Assembly (NCBI GenBank): GCA_947503275.1
Contig: CANNCZ010000001.1
Span: 124,001-188,000, forward strand
Length of the DNA stretch: 64,000 bases
DNA from: an uncultured Erythrobacter sp.
GTDB lineage: Bacteria > Pseudomonadota > Alphaproteobacteria > Sphingomonadales > Sphingomonadaceae
Direction of reading: 5' to 3'
Translations under genes and position numbers: made by a program
In this document: positions 1 to 9,000 of the stretch, one piece after another
Position numbering within the stretch: position 1 is the stretch's first letter
Layout: every line of letters begins with the position of its first letter
Notes under the pieces: generated by a model
What the model was told of the DNA's origin: nothing
Databases searched by the model: none
What the model saw: only the letters and a program-made list of their open reading frames with translations

Positions 1-1
1 G

Positions 2-859
2 CGGCTGGCAGTCACCGCGCAGCGCGAACAGTTTTTCGAACGCGAGCTGGCGGCCACTGCTGACGCGCTGGAGCTGGGCGGGGCAACCCGCTCGGAGCTG
101 GCGGAGATTTCGGCGCGGTTGGCTGATGCATCGGCGGATCGGTACGAGCTGGAATTTCAACGCGACCGCTTTGCTGCGGCTCTCTCACGAAGAATAGGGG
201 GAGCGAGCGCCCCGTGTGCGCTTGACGAGGAGAAATTGAGCGAAGCGGAGCAGATCGGCATTGTTGAAAATGTTGAAACCGCGCTCAACGCAAACCCCCG
301 CATTCGCGCCGCCAATCTGGAGCTAGAGGCTCAGGAACTGCGCGCCCGCCGAGCGCAGCGTAACCGCCTGCCCGCCATCGATGTGGTTGGCATCGCGTCT
401 TATGCTCAGGACAATTTCGACAATAACGACTTTGGCTTGCGGCAAAGGGTTGGGATCGATGTCACCATCCCGCTTCTATCCGGCGGCAGGCTTGGCGCGG
501 ATCGTCAGCGCAGTGATGCCGAAACGTTGGCGCGGGCCAGCGACGTGCAGCGATTGCGGCTTGATCTGGCTGAAAGCGTCGAAGTGTCCGTGCGCCGCAT
601 CGCCTCCCTTCGATTGCAATTGGAGCGCCGCCGGGAAGTGGTCGCGCGTCAGGAAGAGCAATTCGAAGCGGCCAGTATGGAGTTCGAAGAGGGGCTGCGC
701 ACCTTGCCCGAATGGGTCGAGAACCGCCTCGAACTCGAGGCGGTTCGGTTGAACGCTGTAGGCGCTCGGTTTGCGCTGATCCGCGAGATAATCGAGCTTC
801 AATCTCTCACCAGCGGCCTGTTACCCGAACCCTCACCGCCCGCGTATGGACCTGAGTAG
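2..859 (+). CDS. TolC-family outer membrane efflux protein, C-terminal part (5' end outside window)
   Basis: Frame stays open from base 2 through the listed ORF 119..859; coiled-coil residues plus 'RQRVGIDVTIPLLSGGRLGADRQRSDAE' typical of TolC-like repeats. Confidence 0.75.
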   Translation, partial: RLAVTAQREQFFERELAATADALELGGATRSELAEISARLADASADRYELEFQRDRFAAALSRRIGGASAPCALDEEKLSEAEQIGIVENVETALNANPRIRAANLELEAQELRARRAQRNRLPAIDVVGIASYAQDNFDNNDFGLRQRVGIDVTIPLLSGGRLGADRQRSDAETLARASDVQRLRLDLAESVEVSVRRIASLRLQLERRREVVARQEEQFEAASMEFEEGLRTLPEWVENRLELEAVRLNAVGARFALIREIIELQSLTSGLLPEPSPPAYGPE

Positions 860-993
860 TCCGCCGCTGATCGTCGCATTTGTAACGGAATCACAGAAAA
901 GAATGAACCGGGGGCAGGGCTCCTTCGATAGTGTTTAGTAGCATGTAGATGGTGCGCGTTCTGAAACGCTGAAAAAGGCAAAGGAAATCCGCT

Positions 994-1944
994 ATGACCG
1001 AACAATCTAAAAGCCCCACTTTTACTCGCTATCACGCATTTGGGATGCTGTTCGCGACCGCGTTGATTGCTGCGCCTTTGGCCGTTGCATCCGCAGCAGG
1101 CGGCGGTGGCGGAGGAGGCGGTGGCAGTGCGCCTAGCGCCAGCGCTCAGCGTTATGATCCAGCCGAAGAATATCGCAGCGGCCTAACGGCTTTGGATGCA
1201 GGTGATTTCGATGCCGCCATTCGGCATTTCAAACGCGTAACCCGCGTCGCGCGTCGCAATGCTGATGCGCAATATTTGCTGGGTATTTCGCATTTGCGAT
1301 CTGGCGATCCCCGCCGCGCCCGTCGCCCGCTTGAGGCGGCGATCCGCAATGCGCCTGAAATGATTATCGCTCACCGCGACCTCGCGATCGCATACACTCA
1401 ACTGGACCGTGATGAAGAGGCCCGCGAAGTTCTCAATCAATTGAACGCGCGCAGTGGTGAATGCGGTGCAAATTGCGCTGAAAAATCGGCCCTGGATGAA
1501 GCTATTGCAGCCGTCGAAGGTGCCTTGGCCGGAAATGCGCAAGCCATGATCGGTGTCGACACCGCCAAACTGGCAAATGCCTCCAGCGCGGATGCGCTAT
1601 ATTATCAAGCTGTAGGCCTGATCAATGAAGGCGAATATGCGGCCGCTTTGATGCGTTTGGACGATGCCGCATTGGCCTTTGGCCCACATCCCGATATCCT
1701 TACTTATCAAGGTTTTGCGAACCGTAAACTGTCTCAGCTCAACGTGGCAGAGGCGTATTACAATCGCGCTTTGACGATTGCTCCTGATCACTTGGGTGCG
1801 CTGGAATATTACGGTGAACTGAAGGTAGAGCGCGGTGATCTCGACGGGGCACGCGCGCATCTTGCGAAGCTTGAAGAGCTTTGCAGCTTTGGCTGTTTTG
1901 AGGCGGAGGAACTGCGCACATGGATCGACAACTCCGAAACCTGA
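994..1944 (+). CDS. Exported tetratricopeptide-repeat protein with Gly-rich N-terminal linker
   Basis: Signal-like N-terminus, poly-Gly tract, TPR-like repeats (ADAQYLLGISHLRSGDPRRARRPLEAAIRNAPE; AEAYYNRALTIAPDHLGALEYYGEL). Confidence 0.8.
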   Translation: MTEQSKSPTFTRYHAFGMLFATALIAAPLAVASAAGGGGGGGGGSAPSASAQRYDPAEEYRSGLTALDAGDFDAAIRHFKRVTRVARRNADAQYLLGISHLRSGDPRRARRPLEAAIRNAPEMIIAHRDLAIAYTQLDRDEEAREVLNQLNARSGECGANCAEKSALDEAIAAVEGALAGNAQAMIGVDTAKLANASSADALYYQAVGLINEGEYAAALMRLDDAALAFGPHPDILTYQGFANRKLSQLNVAEAYYNRALTIAPDHLGALEYYGELKVERGDLDGARAHLAKLEELCSFGCFEAEELRTWIDNSET

Positions 1945-2999
1945 TAGTGCTTGGCTCAGCCTTCGCTTGTTTCACGGCGAGTGCCCTGGCGCAGTCATCG
2001 GTTGATCTGAGGGAGGCCAGCTGGCTTGCTTCAGATCATCGCATCTTTGCTCTGACAAACGAGCCCGCTTTGGATCGTGAGCAAGTGCTTGAGGCCGCAG
2101 CTTCAGCCCCGTTTGCGTTCGAATATCAGAACCTAGCGGCGTTTAGAGCCGACTTGGAGCTCGGTGAACATCTGTTCAGAACCCCACTTTTGCTGGGTGG
2201 GCAAGCGGCGAAGGCAGGCCTCTCGTGCAATTCGTGCCATGTAAGCGGGCGCAGCAATCCCGCGTTCCAGTTCCCGGCCATTTCCGGCGAAGCAGGGACA
2301 GCGGATACGACACACAATTTTTTTAGCGAAACGCTGGGTAATGGTGAGTTTGACCCGGGCCCCATCCCCGATCTGACGCAACCGGGCAAAGTGTCGCATG
2401 ATTTGGAAACCCGCGATCTTGAGAGGTTTCTTGGCACGATTGTGGTTGAAGAATTTGGTGGGGACCAGCCTGCGCAGGGCGTGATCGAGGCGCTCTCCAC
2501 ATATGTGCGGGCGCTGCGCGTGTCACAGCAACCGGCAAGCGTTGAATACCGCGCGCGGTCCATCATGCGTGATCTGGCCGATGCGAAAACAATGACTGAA
2601 CACGCCATGTCGCGGTTGGATAGTGAAGAGGCCGCTTTGCCCAATTTGCTTCTCGCAGGAGCAAGGGACCGCTTGGCGATTATTCACGAGCGTCTGATCG
2701 CAGGTGAGCATGACGTGTATCGCGCTTGGTTGACCGAACGTTCGCGTGAAATGGGCGCTGTTCAGGCAATTCTGCGCGACGAGCACAGCCAAAGCAATGA
2801 CGCAAGGCGCGTGCTGTCGCAGGCTCTATCAAAATGGGATGAAATGCCCGATTTTGAATTAATTGAGCGCTCAACCTATTACTCTAAAAACACTCTTATC
2901 ATACACACCGAAGGTCAGCGCAGTTCCTTACGCGGAAGTCCATCGGTTGATGCGGATGTCAATCAAGTCATGAGGGGAGTTTCTCGCATTGCTGAATAA
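1920..2999 (+). CDS. Exported monoheme cytochrome c-like protein (CcP/MauG-like region)
   Basis: Signal peptide (LIVLGSAFACFTASALAQ), single CXXCH (SCNSCH); start overlaps upstream TPR gene by 25 nt. Confidence 0.7.
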   Translation: MDRQLRNLIVLGSAFACFTASALAQSSVDLREASWLASDHRIFALTNEPALDREQVLEAAASAPFAFEYQNLAAFRADLELGEHLFRTPLLLGGQAAKAGLSCNSCHVSGRSNPAFQFPAISGEAGTADTTHNFFSETLGNGEFDPGPIPDLTQPGKVSHDLETRDLERFLGTIVVEEFGGDQPAQGVIEALSTYVRALRVSQQPASVEYRARSIMRDLADAKTMTEHAMSRLDSEEAALPNLLLAGARDRLAIIHERLIAGEHDVYRAWLTERSREMGAVQAILRDEHSQSNDARRVLSQALSKWDEMPDFELIERSTYYSKNTLIIHTEGQRSSLRGSPSVDADVNQVMRGVSRIAE

Positions 3000-4590
3000 C
3001 TCTCAAGATGAAAACGCTGGCGATGTGAATCTCAAAGTTCAAACTTTGGGGAATTTCTCTCTTCAGTACGGGGCTGAGACGGTCGAACTCCCGTCATCGC
3101 TAAAAACACGCGCGCTTTTGGCTTTTCTGCTGCTTTCCGGCGGCAGGCACAGCAGGCAAAGCTTGTGTGAATTGCTGTGGGATTCTGTCGATGACCCATT
3201 GGCCGGATTACGCTGGTCGCTGTCAAAACTGCGCCCTTTGGTCAATCGCGGCGATGTCGAACGATTGATGTCTGATCGCAAGGCCGTTTGGATTGGGGGT
3301 GACGACATTCTGATAGATCGCGATGCATTTGCGCAGCACGCAGATCAAAGTGAGCTTAACGAAGCGGATGCGGAAAGTGCCTGGCAATCGGCTGCCGGGA
3401 CGCTTTTGGAAGATTGTGAGTTGCCTAATGTTCCCCAGTTCATGGTCTGGCTGGAAGGGCAGCGCAATGAGTTGAATGCTGCGCGTTCGCAGCTCGCAAG
3501 CCGCTGCGCAATGGACAATCAGTTCACGTGGCAGGCCCGCTCTATTTGGACAGAACGCTGGCTGGCTCTCAATCCATTTTCGCGCAACGCGGCAGTCATG
3601 GCGGTGAGGGCCAAACATAATATCGCAGGCAAAGCGGCTGCTATGGAGTTAATCGATGAATTGCAGCGCATGTATCGCGAGGCAGACATTGAGCCGCCGC
3701 CATTCGAGAATGATCTCGCTGCCGATGTTTCATCAGTCGATATGCCGCAAAGTCAGGAAATCCGCTTTACCGAAGGCAAAGATGGAATATGCATCGCCTG
3801 GGCCAGTGTGGGAGATGCTAGCAATCCGCCTCTCGTTAAGGCTGCCAATTGGCTGAATCATCTTGAGCTGGATTGGGAGTCCCCAATCTGGAGCCCTCTG
3901 TTTCGTGAAATGTCACGAACACATCGTGTGCTGCGCTATGATGAACGAGGCTGTGGTTTGTCGGACTGGAATGTCGGTGAAATCACATTCAACGACTTTG
4001 TCGAAGATCTTGAACAAGTTGTTGAAGCAAGTGGTCTCGAACGCTTCCCGTTGATGGGGATCAGTCAAGGTGCAGCGGTGTCGATTGAATACGCCGCGCG
4101 GCATCCGGAACGGGTATCCAGACTTATCCTGTTTGGCGCCTATGATTGCGGATGGCGGCACACTGCTGACGAGCAAGAAACCCGCGAGCGCGAGGCCGTT
4201 ATGGTCTTAACCGAAACCGGTTGGGGCAGTGATAATCCGGCCTATCGCCACATGTTCTCACATACCTTTATGCCAGAGGCTAACGCCGAAGAATTGGACT
4301 GGTTTGACGAGTTCCAGCGTCAGACGACTTCACCCGAAAATGCGGTCGGTTTTCTCAAGGCTTTTTCTCACCTCGATGTGAGGGATCGTTTAGCGCAAAT
4401 TCAATGTCCGACACTGGTCGTTCACTCGCGCGGAGACATGCGGATTCCGTTTGCAACGGGCCGTTCAATTGCGGCGCGAATCCCCGATGCGCAGTTTGCC
4501 GGATTGGAAAGTTCGAACCACCTTCTGCTCGGGCGCGAAAAGGCATCGGATGATTTTTTGACTTTGGTTCGGAATTTCCTCGCAAAATAG
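2989..4590 (+). CDS. SARP/BTAD-like winged-helix regulator fused to alpha/beta hydrolase
   Basis: N-term 'LKVQTLGNFSLQYGAETVELPSSLKTRALLAFLLLSGGRHSRQSLCELLW' resembles SARP/AfsR-type DNA-binding domains; C-term 'RYDERGCGLSD...LMGISQGAAVSIEYAARHPERVSRLIL...CPTLVVHSRGD...SSNHLLL' is an alpha/beta hydrolase. TTG start overlaps upstream stop. Confidence 0.78.
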   Translation: MLNNSQDENAGDVNLKVQTLGNFSLQYGAETVELPSSLKTRALLAFLLLSGGRHSRQSLCELLWDSVDDPLAGLRWSLSKLRPLVNRGDVERLMSDRKAVWIGGDDILIDRDAFAQHADQSELNEADAESAWQSAAGTLLEDCELPNVPQFMVWLEGQRNELNAARSQLASRCAMDNQFTWQARSIWTERWLALNPFSRNAAVMAVRAKHNIAGKAAAMELIDELQRMYREADIEPPPFENDLAADVSSVDMPQSQEIRFTEGKDGICIAWASVGDASNPPLVKAANWLNHLELDWESPIWSPLFREMSRTHRVLRYDERGCGLSDWNVGEITFNDFVEDLEQVVEASGLERFPLMGISQGAAVSIEYAARHPERVSRLILFGAYDCGWRHTADEQETREREAVMVLTETGWGSDNPAYRHMFSHTFMPEANAEELDWFDEFQRQTTSPENAVGFLKAFSHLDVRDRLAQIQCPTLVVHSRGDMRIPFATGRSIAARIPDAQFAGLESSNHLLLGREKASDDFLTLVRNFLAK

Positions 4591-4724
4591 CGGTTTTTCG
4601 CAAATTTCAACGCTTTTAGGGCTGAATTACAACGGTCCCTACAACGCTCGCTCCAACGCTCACCTGCCACAACCTTCTTGTCGAACAGAGGCGCATTCCG
4701 CGCTTATGCAAGGAGGGTCAAACC

Positions 4725-5921
4725 ATGCAGACGACGAATGAGGCCGTGAAGGCTACTGCGAAGTCGAATACCAAAACAGAGGCAAATGCGAGCAAGCCAG
4801 CTGATGCGCCAAATGCGGTGCCGGATCAGCAAAAGGTCGCCGCAAGTCAGGCGACCGCGCAAACCGGCAAAGCGGAATATTCGCTGTCAGGCGGGATAGT
4901 CGGGCGGCTTGCGCAAATGCGCGCCTCGCTTGCCTTCACATCGTATCAGTCGGGCTTTCTCTATATGCTCGGCGGCAATGCGCAGGGTAAGGCGCAGTTG
5001 CACCAGTCGGGCATGCCAAAGCCGATGGGCCTTGGCGCTGATGGTGAAGGCGGATTGGTGCTTACCGCTGGCGCGCAAATTATACGTTTCGCCAATGTGT
5101 TAGAGCCCGATCAGCGCATCAATCAAACCTATGATGCGTGCTTCATGCCGCGCGTTAATCACCTCACTGGGCGGCTGGATGCGCATGATGTCGGCGTTGC
5201 GAAGGATGGCGAGCTGGTCTTCGTGAATACCCGCTACAATTGCCTTGCAAAACCTTCTGCCAGGCACTCGTTTGAGGTTGTCTGGAAACCTGATTTTATC
5301 AGCGATATCGTTGATGAGGATCGCTGTCATTTGAACGGAATGGCGATGCGCGATGGTGCGCCTGCTTATGTGACGGCGGTTTCACGTTCTGACACGATTG
5401 ATGGTTGGCGCGACCGGCGCGGCGATGGCGGCGTTGTGATTGATGTCGCCAAGAACAAAGTGGTTTGCGAAGGCCTGTCCATGCCGCATTCCCCGCGCTG
5501 GCATAATGGCAAATTATGGGTGCTCAATTCGGGCACAGGTGAGCTTGGCATTGTCGACCTGCCCAAAGGCAAGTCGAAGATGGGCAAGTTTAAACCGGTG
5601 GCATTTTGCCCCGGCTTTGTCCGCGGTCTGACGTTCCATGACAAGTTCGCCTTCGTCGGGCTTTCACGCCCCCGCTACAAGCGGTTCGAAGGCTTGGCGC
5701 TCGATCAGCGGCTTAACGATGCTGATAGCGAGCCGTGGTGCGGCGTGCAGGTGATCGACACCGAAACCGGTGTTTGCGTCGACTGGTTCCGCATCGATGG
5801 CGAGATCGGCGAGCTTTACGATGTTGAACTGGTCCACGGCTTTCGCTGTCCAATGACCGTGTCACCGACATCGCCCGATGCGGCGTCACTCATCACATTC
5901 AATCCAATTCAAGAGCGGTAG
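4725..5921 (+). CDS. TIGR03032-like family protein
   Basis: 'LNGMAMRDGAPAYVTAVSRSDTIDGWR', 'GLSMPHSPRWHNGKLWVLNSGTGEL', 'FVGLSRPR' pattern; strong RBS AAGGAGG upstream of ATG. Confidence 0.7.
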   Translation: MQTTNEAVKATAKSNTKTEANASKPADAPNAVPDQQKVAASQATAQTGKAEYSLSGGIVGRLAQMRASLAFTSYQSGFLYMLGGNAQGKAQLHQSGMPKPMGLGADGEGGLVLTAGAQIIRFANVLEPDQRINQTYDACFMPRVNHLTGRLDAHDVGVAKDGELVFVNTRYNCLAKPSARHSFEVVWKPDFISDIVDEDRCHLNGMAMRDGAPAYVTAVSRSDTIDGWRDRRGDGGVVIDVAKNKVVCEGLSMPHSPRWHNGKLWVLNSGTGELGIVDLPKGKSKMGKFKPVAFCPGFVRGLTFHDKFAFVGLSRPRYKRFEGLALDQRLNDADSEPWCGVQVIDTETGVCVDWFRIDGEIGELYDVELVHGFRCPMTVSPTSPDAASLITFNPIQER

Positions 5922-5924
5922 CGA

Positions 5925-5993
5925 ACCGGAAAAATCCGGTCGCTTTCGCCCAGTCCCCGCCCCGGCGCTCTGTCCCCCCGACAGCGCCGGGGC
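5925..5993. promoter_or_regulatory. Two consecutive hairpins between TIGR03032-like gene and giant autotransporter
   Basis: ACCGGA-AAAA-TCCGGT (5925-5940) and perfect 11-bp stem GCCCCGGCGCT / AGCGCCGGGGC (5959-5969 / 5983-5993). Confidence 0.6.
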
Positions 5994-6040
5994 ACCACGC
6001 GAATAGCTAAATAAAAACAAGACTATACTTGAGGGTAAAC

Positions 6041-9000
6041 ATGGCAAATCAAGATCAAACGCAGAGCAATGATGTCCAGCTGAACGCGATCGCACGCGGC
6101 GCTGAGAACTTCCTGCGTTGGAGCAGTTCCGCAATGCTTCGCGGTGGCCGGGTAACCAAGTTCAAGGGGGTTTCCGCGAGCTACTCCCCTGAGCTTGGCC
6201 TGGTCTCCTGCGGTGCAGAGCGGGACCTAGTAGCAGGCGGCGAGTCAGCCACCTTGACCCTCGGCTTGGCACGCCGTCTGCTGCGTTGGTCCGCTGCTCC
6301 TGTGGCTTTGCTGGCGGCGGGTTCGCCCGCTTTTGCGCAGGCGCAGGACGAGTGTGTTGAGGTAACGCCCGATAATTTTGTCTGCGAAGACAATGGCGAT
6401 CCGGCAACGGTCACCCAAGACCTCGGCGTCTTGGAGCAAGACGTGAACGTGCTTCTCCAAGACGGGTTCGAGGTCGATACCTCGGGCGGTACTGGTAGCG
6501 GGATTAGCATTGGCGAGGCCTATGATGTGACGATTTCGCAAGAAAGCGGGACGAGTACGATCACCGGACGAGCCACCGGAATTAGCGTCACCGGCAGCTA
6601 TGGCAGCATCGACATTACCACGGGTGGCGACGTCACGGGTATCAACGGCGATGGTATTCGCGCTGATAACAACGCAGCCGATGGCATCGATGAATATATC
6701 ACGATCGACAGCCGAGCAGGCACCGTCCGCGGGGGGCAAGATGGAATTGACGTGTCCAACTTTGGCGGAGGCGATCTGTCAATCACAACAGCCGATGTCG
6801 ATGGTGAGGACGGTGACGGCATTAATGTGAACAACGCGGCTGGTTCTGGCGATATCGATATCGACACCACCGCTGGCACGGTGTTCGGTCTATACGGCGG
6901 CATCGTCACTCGGAACCAAGGCGATGGCGCGACCACGATCATCACGGCCGATGTGGACACAGGTTACGGCGAAGGCGGCATCCTCGACGGGATCAATGCA
7001 GTAAATGGCACAAGTGCAACCGATCTGACGATCGACAGCAGCGCAGGCGGCGTCACGGGCCAAAACAACGGCATTTTCGCACGCAACAATGGCACGGGCG
7101 ATACCACAATCACCACTGGCGATGTCGACGGTGGGCGTGGCGATGGCATTAATGCACGAAGCGAGTCTACGTCGGGCGACCTAACAATTGACAGCAGCGC
7201 AGGGCGTGTGACGGGCCAAAACCGCGGCATTTTCGCGCGCAACAATGGCACGGGCGACACCGCCATCACGACTGCCGATGTCGATGGCGAAGACGGCAAC
7301 GGCATTGACGTACAGAACGCAGGTCGCACCGGCAATTTGTCTGTCGATAGCAGCGCGGGCACCGTCAATGGCGATCAGAGCGGCATTCGCGCGGAAAAAC
7401 TCGGTGTAGGCAACGTATCGATCGTGACGGCTGATGTCGTTGGCAATTTCGGCGATGGCATCGACGTCTATAGAGGAGAAGGCGGTTCAGGTGCGCTTTC
7501 CATCGATACTAGTGCCGGCACGGTGGGCGCCACCGGCGGTGATGGTATTGCTATCGAGAATGTCACAGCGAATAGTGTTTCAATCACCACGGCAGACGTC
7601 AACGCTGTCGCCAGCGGCTCAGGCGAAGGTGGAGATGGAATAAACCTCAATCAAGACTTCAGGGAGGCGGAGACTGTTGCCGTCGCAACCACGGGCGGGA
7701 CAATCACTGGCTCCAATTACGGGATCAACATTCTCAGTCGTGGTCATGACCTGCTTTCAATCACGACAGCTGACGTGGACGGTGACCGTGATGGCATTCG
7801 GGTTTCTGCCGAAGGGCCAGAAGCTGGGGATATCGATATCGACACAACAGCTGGAACTGTGACGTCGCAGAACTCCAGCGGCATATTTGTGAGCAACAAC
7901 GGCTCAGGTGATCTGACAATCACAACTGCAGATGTAAGCGGTCGTCAGATCAATCCTATTGGCGGTGGCTACGGAATATTTGCTGATAGCACCGGGGGCA
8001 GCATTACCATCAATAGCGTTGCTGGCGATGTGTCGGGCGCAGATGATGGCATCTTTGCCCGAGTTGATGGTAGCGGCGGTATTTCTATCACCACCGCGAA
8101 TGTAATCGCTACAGGCTTCTCGGGTATCAACGCGCGGCTAAGCAACACCGATGGCGATGCAGTTATCGATACCAGTGCGGGCGCTGTGACCGGCGATGAT
8201 GACGCGATTGTTGTTAGGAACGATGGCTCAGGCGATACCTTGATCATCACGGGCGATGTTACAGGCATATCCAGCGATGGCATCAATGTCTCTAACGGTA
8301 CCACCGCAGGTGATCTCACCATCGATAGCAGCGCCGGTACGGTCACCGGTGATTCCAATGGGATCTTGGTGCGCAACGAGGGCACGGGCGCGGTCTCTAT
8401 CACCACAGCAGACGTGTCAGGCTATAGCGCAGGTATCGCAGGAGTTAATTACGGAACCGACTTCGTTATTGATAGCTCGGCAGGCGATGTGAGTGGCCAA
8501 TCGCTCGGTATACAGGCGCGCAATTACGGGAACGGCGATGCCTCGATCACTACCGGTAATGTGACGGGCACCAACTCCGATGGTGTCTATGTTTACAATA
8601 CCTTCACAGCCGGGTCCCTCACGATTGACACAAGCGCTGGTGCGGTTTCAGGCGGTGATGACGGGATCGAGGCCTTTCACTTTGGCTTTGGCAATCTCAC
8701 AATTACCACTGGCGATGTTAGCGGCTCGGGCGATGACGGTATCTTCGCGCGCAGCAATTATGGTGATATCAGCATCGACAGCACCGCAGGCTCGGTTTCC
8801 GGCGCGCGAGATGGCATCGATGTCGCGCACTATGATCCGTCTTTTGGAGGCTACTCTATTGCCATCACGACCGCTGATGTGACCGCAGCAGATGGAGACG
8901 GCATCAGGGTGGAGAACGAATACGGTTCTGGCGAAATCAGCATCGATTCAAGCGCTGGCGCAGTTACCGGCAGCAATAACGGTATCGTCACGTATAATCG

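Noticed and set aside
6029-6040. TTG start for the autotransporter
   Set aside because: GAGG is positioned for the ATG at 6041, not the TTG.
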